From the NCBI GenBank assembly GCA_964436955.1, contig CAYTFC010000088.1:1-11806 (forward strand): 11,806 bases of DNA, written 5' to 3'. Source of the stretch: CAMFKD01 sp964436955 (GTDB lineage Bacteria > Chlamydiota > Chlamydiia > Chlamydiales > JAJFMA01). A program made the position numbers and the translations under genes. Positions 6,667 through 11,806 of this stretch are shown piece after piece (positions within the stretch are counted from its first letter, which is position 1; every line of letters starts with the position of its first letter). The notes beneath the pieces were generated by a model, which did no database searches, was not told the DNA's origin, and worked only from the letters and a program-made list of their open reading frames with translations.

Positions 6667-9600
6667 AGCAGTCTGCTTTCGCATGGGCTCTCGTACTGAT
6701 TGTAGTTGGTGGGCTTGGTATTAGTATTGTGTTGTTCCCATTCTACCAACAAGTGTCTTTAATGCTTGCGGATGAAGGGGAGTATCGCCAAGCCTTGCAG
6801 CGCTATCAGGAGGAAGCTTCTCAAGGAGAAGATACCCTACCTATTTTAGTTTCCACTGTAAAAATGCTACAAGAACTTGCCAAAGAGCAGCAAGGGATCA
6901 CTTTGACGGAAAATTATGTCGCTCATCATCCTGATGATTTAGGGGCGGTAGATTTTTTACTTAAGCTCTATGGTGATACGAATCGCGAGCTAGAGTTTTT
7001 GCAATTGTATCAAGCAAGGGGGCCACGTCCTCCTTCAGAGGAGTTGCTGCGTTCGGTTCAAAAGACTACAGAATCGTTAGGTTATGTTGATCAAGAGGTT
7101 CCCGTTTTGGAGGAACTCGTCAACTCCCATGATGCGCTACCAAAGGAGTACTATCGCTTAGCTTATTTTCTGTCTGCAAAGCACGAGGACGAAAAGGCGG
7201 TCGACGTTGTTAGGAAGATGTTGCAGAAGTTTCCTATTGACACTCTCAGCAACTTAAAAATCGACTTGGCGATACGTATTCTCGTCCGTCAGAACCACAT
7301 AGACGAAGCGATAGGCTACGCCAAGGCGGTGATAGAATCGAAGCTACTTCGTACAGAGTACTTCGATGTCGTTTCCATTTTTATTGAAGAGAAGCATCTG
7401 CGCGAAGCGCTAGTCTTGATGGATATTCTGCCTGAAAAAGCACGAAATAGTGACTTAGGTTATGAGGTAAGACTTAGCGTATTAGATACATTAGGAGAGG
7501 GTGAAACCTATTTTGATATCGTAAATGCCCTTGTCGATACCAAGCGAATGAACACTCGTCTTTTTATAGACACCTTATCACCTTCGTTGGACGAAGGCTC
7601 ATTACAGCTATTGCTAAAGATGATAAATAGCGTTGATTTGCGTGATATTCCTATACAGAACTTGAGTGAGATTGCTGTCCGCGCAGTAGATCGGGATGAA
7701 ACTCCCTTGGCCGATGCTATTTATAAAGGTCTTAGTTGGGAGCATGTCGATATACCCCCTGCGCTATTGCTGGCGCTTTCGCTGGGAATGGGAGAAGTGA
7801 GTCAAACGGAGGCGACTAAGAGCTATAATTCGATTGAGACACGTTTGTCCGACCGCGAAAAGGCATTTTTAGCGCCATTATTCGAAATTCGTGGAATGGA
7901 TACGCTGGCAAAGAGGGTGTTGGGATCTGTAACTTCTCTGACCGGCTTTATGCCTTCAGAAGCGTTTGGCTTAGCTATGAAATTTGTGGGCTTTGGAATG
8001 CTATCCCAAGGCGAGCAGTTAATCGATGAGTATGCGCAGAGCTTAGCGATTCCTCCAATAGAAGTGCAGTCGGCCTCCATTCTCATTGACATAGCCAAAG
8101 GTGAAACCCAGCACGTCGTTACCTGGATGAACGAGCAAGTGGAACTTCCTGAGTCGGTATTAAAAGGCTTTTTCTCCGCAGCTTATGACAAGAAAAATGC
8201 TGTCATATCAGAATTAGCAGCACAACGCCTTGTGGATGACTGGCCCAACACCCAGTACACAGCATACCTGGCTGCGGCATGGGCGATTGGCAGCAAAGAA
8301 AAAGAGGGGCTGGCCATTTTAAGGAAGCTCTTCACCGACGGAGAACCCGTAGCCACTCTTTATGTTGACGCGCTTGCCTATCGACAAAAGGAGGAGCCGG
8401 AGCTCCAACAGGAACTAAAGCGCGTTGTTCAGGAGGAACTACAAAACCCTATGGTATCACAGGCCCAGCTGCGTCGGCTAGGCTACCTCCTAATCAACGC
8501 GCATCTTGCTAACATCGCCTCGCCATTGTTCGAAAAACTCGCCTCTCATAGTACATTTGCTGGTGATGACATGCAGGCTTTGCTCTATGTATGGGGAGCT
8601 CATCCCACTCCAGCACAAGACCAATGGCTCGTTCAAAAAGCCATAGCCGCCCCAGCTCGCGATGAAGTAAGTTGGCTCACCTATTTTAATCAAAGAGATC
8701 AACCCCGTGCGATGTTAAGGATTATTGAAGGCTCATCGGATGGCAACCAAGGCGATCCCGTCATCCGCGATCTACACTTCCAGGCGCTGGTGACTCTTAA
8801 AGAGAAAGACGAAGCCAAAGAGCTACTAGTATCTATGCTAGAGGAAGAGCCTGATCGAGCAAGGCTCACAACGTGGATCGACATTGCTAAGGGCGGCGAC
8901 TTTCAACCAGGCGTACAAACTTTGTACCGTCATGTCATTGAGAAGTTTCCCGAGGATACAGAGGCTCTTAAAGCGCTCGGAATGATTGAATTTGACCGCG
9001 GTGATATCATTACCGCCAAAGAGTACCTAGAGCGCTACTTGGACCTTGCCGAAGCCGACTTCATGGTTAACTATTATTATGGCCAGGTTCTGGAGTATCA
9101 TAACTGCTTCTGTAGTGCTCGCATCTTTTATCGCAGCGCATTACAGCAACTTCAAGAATTGGAACCTACCTTTGAGAACAAGGTATTTCTGACACATATC
9201 TTGGTACGTCTTGAGTGTTATGGCGAAGCCGAAGAATGGTATTTAACGTTAATTGATCTCAAGCCACTTCAGTTGGGGTTGTATAGTGAATTAGCAGATC
9301 TGTATATTGACAGAGAATGTTATGGAGAAGCTCAAGCGACATTGGATTTGGGTTTTGAGGTGGCAGACAATCCAGAGCTACCAGAAGGGCAAGAGGAGGG
9401 ACTTCTCCTTTTAGACATCCAACAGATTCGTCTTTTGAAAGAACTCAACTGCATTGCAGAAGCCATAGCCTATGCAGACGCATTGATCTGCGAGTTTCCT
9501 GAAAATTCACAAGTTTATTCCGTAGCTGCCGATCTTGAAGTGCTTGCTGGAAACTGGGGCGAAGGGATCGACCTGGTAGAAACTGCTATCGACATCGCTT

Positions 9601-10574
9601 GTGAGCGAACTGTTTTATGGGATCAATTAGATGCCATTATCATGGACCATCTGCCCTACTGGTCGGCAGGAATTGAGTATCGCACTTCTGGTGGCCAGCA
9701 TGAAACCTTATTAAGATATCATTATGAAGATGATTTGTGGTGTGGTTATCGCTTTTTCACAGACTTAGAAATGGACCACGGAGTTGTTTGCAACTTTGTC
9801 TCTTTTGACACTGGCGAGGAATTCAAGCTTTATGCCACGCGTGAACGAGGAGCTTTGGGACTAATCCAAAACTTAGCTTGCGGTGGAACATTCCAAGCAG
9901 GACTACTCTTTGCCAAGGATGTGGCTGGAATAGGGTTAAAAACCTATCTCCCCGATTTGTATGGTTCCACAACGATTGTAGCTAACTATCACGAACCTTG
10001 CTGGGATCTTGTACAGTCGACATTTCAGGAAGGCGCGCGTAACCGTATCGTGGGAACCAGAGTGCTACGCCCATTCCCACGTAGCGAGGTGTATGGAACC
10101 CTGGGCTACAATGAATACCTCTTAAAGACCAACCAGAGCATGGCCACCTCCTATCTGTTGCAAGGAGGCTATGCCTATCGCTTATCCAAGCTCCATCCCT
10201 GGGTGCAAGAGCTCGGATGCAAAGGTGAAATCGCGCTGACTTATGCATTGGACAAGGAGCATGTCCTTTCTCAAGTGTGGAAAGACGGTATTAACGGCCC
10301 ATTCCAACCACTAGGCTTAGCCAATCGTGAAATTCATAGCGGTAGCATGGTAGTTACAAAATACTTCTATGATTGGCTGAGCATTGATGGCAGCGCAGGG
10401 TATTCTTTCGATCGTGCTGCACGCCGTGGAGGTGCCGAAGGCACGTTTGGAATGACTTATGGACGGAAGTATGATGTGCAGTGGCGATTATTCTATCGCC
10501 ACTCGATGAGCACAACGGGCCTAACATCCGCTGAGGATGCAGTGTCGTTGGATGTGCGCTCGCCTATTTACTAA
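6663..10574 (+). CDS. pelB: PelB-like TPR and beta-barrel outer-membrane exopolysaccharide exporter
   Basis: The 1303-residue product matches the PelB plan (about 1190 residues in Pseudomonas). Residues 8-28 are one hydrophobic helix, then about 970 residues of helical TPR repeats span the periplasm. A beta-rich barrel of about 305 residues (from about 998 to the C-terminal Tyr) follows, close to the size of the 16-stranded PelB barrel. Clear TPR units include residues about 769-800 and 872-905. It should bind PelA-type enzymes through its TPRs and carry deacetylated polymer across the outer membrane. The first 814 residues contain no cysteine, whereas the remaining 489 contain twelve, several at equal TPR positions (815, 852, 886, 930). 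Translation is coupled: ATG overlaps the previous stop (6663-6666) and GAGAGGG at 6652-6658 is a good ribosome site. The gene ends with tandem TAATAA. No PelC, PelD, PelE, PelF or PelG gene follows. Confidence 0.85.
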   Translation: MKQSAFAWALVLIVVGGLGISIVLFPFYQQVSLMLADEGEYRQALQRYQEEASQGEDTLPILVSTVKMLQELAKEQQGITLTENYVAHHPDDLGAVDFLLKLYGDTNRELEFLQLYQARGPRPPSEELLRSVQKTTESLGYVDQEVPVLEELVNSHDALPKEYYRLAYFLSAKHEDEKAVDVVRKMLQKFPIDTLSNLKIDLAIRILVRQNHIDEAIGYAKAVIESKLLRTEYFDVVSIFIEEKHLREALVLMDILPEKARNSDLGYEVRLSVLDTLGEGETYFDIVNALVDTKRMNTRLFIDTLSPSLDEGSLQLLLKMINSVDLRDIPIQNLSEIAVRAVDRDETPLADAIYKGLSWEHVDIPPALLLALSLGMGEVSQTEATKSYNSIETRLSDREKAFLAPLFEIRGMDTLAKRVLGSVTSLTGFMPSEAFGLAMKFVGFGMLSQGEQLIDEYAQSLAIPPIEVQSASILIDIAKGETQHVVTWMNEQVELPESVLKGFFSAAYDKKNAVISELAAQRLVDDWPNTQYTAYLAAAWAIGSKEKEGLAILRKLFTDGEPVATLYVDALAYRQKEEPELQQELKRVVQEELQNPMVSQAQLRRLGYLLINAHLANIASPLFEKLASHSTFAGDDMQALLYVWGAHPTPAQDQWLVQKAIAAPARDEVSWLTYFNQRDQPRAMLRIIEGSSDGNQGDPVIRDLHFQALVTLKEKDEAKELLVSMLEEEPDRARLTTWIDIAKGGDFQPGVQTLYRHVIEKFPEDTEALKALGMIEFDRGDIITAKEYLERYLDLAEADFMVNYYYGQVLEYHNCFCSARIFYRSALQQLQELEPTFENKVFLTHILVRLECYGEAEEWYLTLIDLKPLQLGLYSELADLYIDRECYGEAQATLDLGFEVADNPELPEGQEEGLLLLDIQQIRLLKELNCIAEAIAYADALICEFPENSQVYSVAADLEVLAGNWGEGIDLVETAIDIACERTVLWDQLDAIIMDHLPYWSAGIEYRTSGGQHETLLRYHYEDDLWCGYRFFTDLEMDHGVVCNFVSFDTGEEFKLYATRERGALGLIQNLACGGTFQAGLLFAKDVAGIGLKTYLPDLYGSTTIVANYHEPCWDLVQSTFQEGARNRIVGTRVLRPFPRSEVYGTLGYNEYLLKTNQSMATSYLLQGGYAYRLSKLHPWVQELGCKGEIALTYALDKEHVLSQVWKDGINGPFQPLGLANREIHSGSMVVTKYFYDWLSIDGSAGYSFDRAARRGGAEGTFGMTYGRKYDVQWRLFYRHSMSTTGLTSAEDAVSLDVRSPIY

Positions 10575-10605
10575 TAATACGACTTGCTGGACTTCATATC
10601 TGGAA

Positions 10606-10653
10606 TATACCACGCACGGTCCAAATTCACAAGTGCAGGCCGCGCGTGGTATA
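10606..10653. terminator. Imperfect hairpin after the Pel-like operon, possible bidirectional terminator
   Basis: Bases 10606-10619 pair with 10640-10653 with one A-C mismatch around a 20-base loop (TATACCACGC against GCGTGGTATA at the ends). It begins 31 bases after the pelB stop, between two convergent genes, where a terminator is expected. There is no T-run after it on either strand, so it is not a standard intrinsic terminator and may instead be a repeat. The rest of 10575-10736 is AT-rich and otherwise featureless. Confidence 0.4.
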
Positions 10654-10736
10654 AACAGGTGAGCAAAATAGAAGTGGTAGTTAGGGATTGGTACATAATA
10701 TTAATGTTAGTTTATTTTATTTTCAATTTATGGACC

Positions 10737-11657
10737 TTATTTTTTTGAAAACTTAAAGTAATCTCTTCTGATTATACCAGTTTTTAAATTACTGTCACAG
10801 TATTGTTTCATGTGGTTCCAAATAATTGTATAGTCATCGTTTGTTGGAACAGAACTGTTTGTAAACTTATTCGTAATATTCATGATATCTCTTTGAATGG
10901 TATAAGCTGGGGTTACTATATTGCCGGCGACTTTAACCTTGTTCTTAGCGATAGCCAGTGGGGTCTTATTTCCCACTTTACTCATCTTACTCCAGCTATT
11001 CATCACATCGATGTCAGTTTTTTTGAAGAAATCTGGTAGTTTGTTAATTAGTTCAGAGTTAACTGAATTTTCCTTGGTAATTGATCCTATGGATTCTGCG
11101 GGGCTCTCATTTGTAGGTTGGTTATCTGAATTTGGCAATTCCTCTTCTTCGGTCGAATCTGATTCGAGGGGCTGAGGATCTGGTTCAGAACAGCTAACAC
11201 TTTGAAGTGTTGGAAGATTTAGGGAAGTAACTGAGGCAGGCTCTTCTGTTCGGAGTATTTTTGCAACAGGTAGGTCTTCTGGAGTTGGGAGGTTCCTTTT
11301 TTCATTAATGAAAGGAGGGCCATCTCCTCGTTCTTTTATTTTTAGATTTAACTCGTTAGCGAATCGTAAAATCATCCAAGATGCGTCGGTAGCATCTTTC
11401 GTTGTCACCGAATGGCTATTATTATTAGGGGTATCAGCTACTATAAACAGCATTTTTATAACTTCAAAAATTTCAGATTTAATTTCTACGCCAGTGAATT
11501 TTTTGGATACGTAATACTGTTCAATCGACATATTATTTTTTGATACTTCATTAAATAATATATTGACTGAATCTTCAACGGTCTTTTTTTCAAATTCAAT
11601 ATAGAGCTCGTCTTTTAAATCGTTTAAGTGGTGGTATCTATTTAGTTGAACTTGCAT
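10737..11657 (-). CDS. AT-rich hypothetical protein with acidic disordered middle
   Basis: I do not recognise this 306-residue protein. Residues 1-110 are mixed helical and charged, with a hydrophobic stretch 'IFEVIKMLFIV' near 63-73. Residues 111-200 are rich in Pro, Glu, Ser and Asn, with an acidic cluster 'DSTEEEELP' near 167-175, and look disordered. Residues 201-306 are basic and helical, ending in a Lys-rich tail. There is no signal peptide or membrane segment and only two cysteines. The base composition is visibly poorer in G and C than the Pel-like operon, with many AAT, AAA and ATA codons, which suggests recent acquisition. A two-domain protein with a flexible linker could be a secreted effector, but nothing in the sequence proves that. 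A TTGACT-17-TAAGAT promoter lies upstream; AAGG followed by nine bases precedes the ATG. Coding is supported by the long frame and the well-placed promoter. Confidence 0.7.
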   Translation of the reverse strand: MQVQLNRYHHLNDLKDELYIEFEKKTVEDSVNILFNEVSKNNMSIEQYYVSKKFTGVEIKSEIFEVIKMLFIVADTPNNNSHSVTTKDATDASWMILRFANELNLKIKERGDGPPFINEKRNLPTPEDLPVAKILRTEEPASVTSLNLPTLQSVSCSEPDPQPLESDSTEEEELPNSDNQPTNESPAESIGSITKENSVNSELINKLPDFFKKTDIDVMNSWSKMSKVGNKTPLAIAKNKVKVAGNIVTPAYTIQRDIMNITNKFTNSSVPTNDDYTIIWNHMKQYCDSNLKTGIIRRDYFKFSKK

Positions 11658-11699
11658 TTTTTTTTGCCTTTTTTTAAAAAATGAATATAATTTGAAGGT

Positions 11700-11728
11700 A
11701 TCTTATTTACTTTATGACAAGTAGTCAA
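11700..11728 (-). promoter_or_regulatory. Sigma70-like promoter of the AT-rich hypothetical gene
   Basis: On the minus strand TTGACT (11728-11723) is followed by exactly 17 bases and TAAGAT (11705-11700). Matches to consensus are five of six at -35 and four of six at -10. It is 43 bases before the ATG at 11657, leaving a short AT-rich leader. Confidence 0.55.
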
Positions 11729-11741
11729 CCTTTAATGCGCA

Positions 11742-11771
11742 GACAGCATTGGGTAGCAATCCAATGCTGTC
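11742..11771. terminator. Perfect 11-bp hairpin between two minus-strand genes
   Basis: GACAGCATTGG (11742-11752) and CCAATGCTGTC (11761-11771) are perfect inverted repeats around an 8-base loop. It starts three bases after the presumed stop at 11775 of the gene on the right and lies 14 bases before the -35 of the hypothetical gene. Its position suits a transcription end, although no T-run follows on the minus strand. It could also be an operator. Confidence 0.5.
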
Positions 11772-11774
11772 AAC

Positions 11775-11806
11775 TTAAAGAAATTCATACAACTCTTCGA
11801 TAGCAG
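11775..11806 (-). CDS. C-terminal end of an unidentified gene entering from the right
   Basis: In one minus-strand frame the edge reads A-I-E-E-L-Y-E-F-L and then TAA at 11777-11775. The residues look like a natural helical C-terminus and a hairpin follows at once. With only nine codons in view the call rests on position and composition. Confidence 0.35.
   Translation of the reverse strand, partial: AIEELYEFL

Noticed and set aside
7823..10248. Minus-strand open frames inside pelB
   Set aside because: They lie antisense to a well-supported TPR/barrel frame and have no start signals or domain features.
10803..11514. Plus-strand open frames opposite the AT-rich hypothetical gene
   Set aside because: The minus frame is far longer and has a promoter at the right distance; the plus frames have neither.

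Overview
The window reads as the chromosome of a Gram-negative bacterium with a host-associated flavour. It holds a SET-domain protein, an Rhs-like secreted protein, an AbiEi-type antitoxin and an outer-membrane exopolysaccharide export operon. An environmental chlamydia (Chlamydiota) is my best guess, because SET proteins and cysteine-rich outer-membrane proteins are familiar there. A Legionella-like gammaproteobacterium would also fit, and I cannot decide from sequence alone. No rRNA, tRNA, CRISPR array or transposase was seen.

Layout. (1) 1-485, minus: the 5' part of an exported Rhs-like protein that runs off the left edge. (2) 486-641: AT-rich spacer with a copy of a palindromic repeat. 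(3) 642-2280, minus: a two-gene unit, first a triosephosphate-isomerase-fold protein that has lost nearly all catalytic residues, then an AbiEi-family antitoxin without a visible toxin. (4) 2281-2621: a 341-base gap filled mostly by a 236-bp element with 54-bp inverted arms (52/54 matching) and two strong internal hairpins. (5) 2622-3452, minus: SET-domain lysine methyltransferase. (6) 3453-3556: divergent promoter region with an 8-bp dyad overlapped by both predicted promoters. (7) 3557-10574, plus: three genes coupled by ATGA overlaps that together equal PelA plus PelB of the Pel exopolysaccharide system. PelA is split into a hydrolase gene and a deacetylase gene, followed by a large TPR/beta-barrel porin. 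(8) 10575-10736: spacer with a long imperfect hairpin. (9) 10737-11657, minus: an AT-rich hypothetical gene with a disordered acidic middle and a good sigma70-like promoter. (10) 11775-11806, minus: probable last codons of another gene.

How it works together: the Pel-like operon supplies the periplasmic modification and outer-membrane export half of a polysaccharide system. The exported glycosidase and deacetylase would trim and deacetylate a GalNAc-type polymer, and PelB would hold them and pass the polymer through its barrel. The synthesis half (PelD, PelE, PelF, PelG) and the lipoprotein PelC are not in the window, so they are either elsewhere or absent. The genes to the left are unrelated accessory genes, and the right end is AT-rich and probably acquired.
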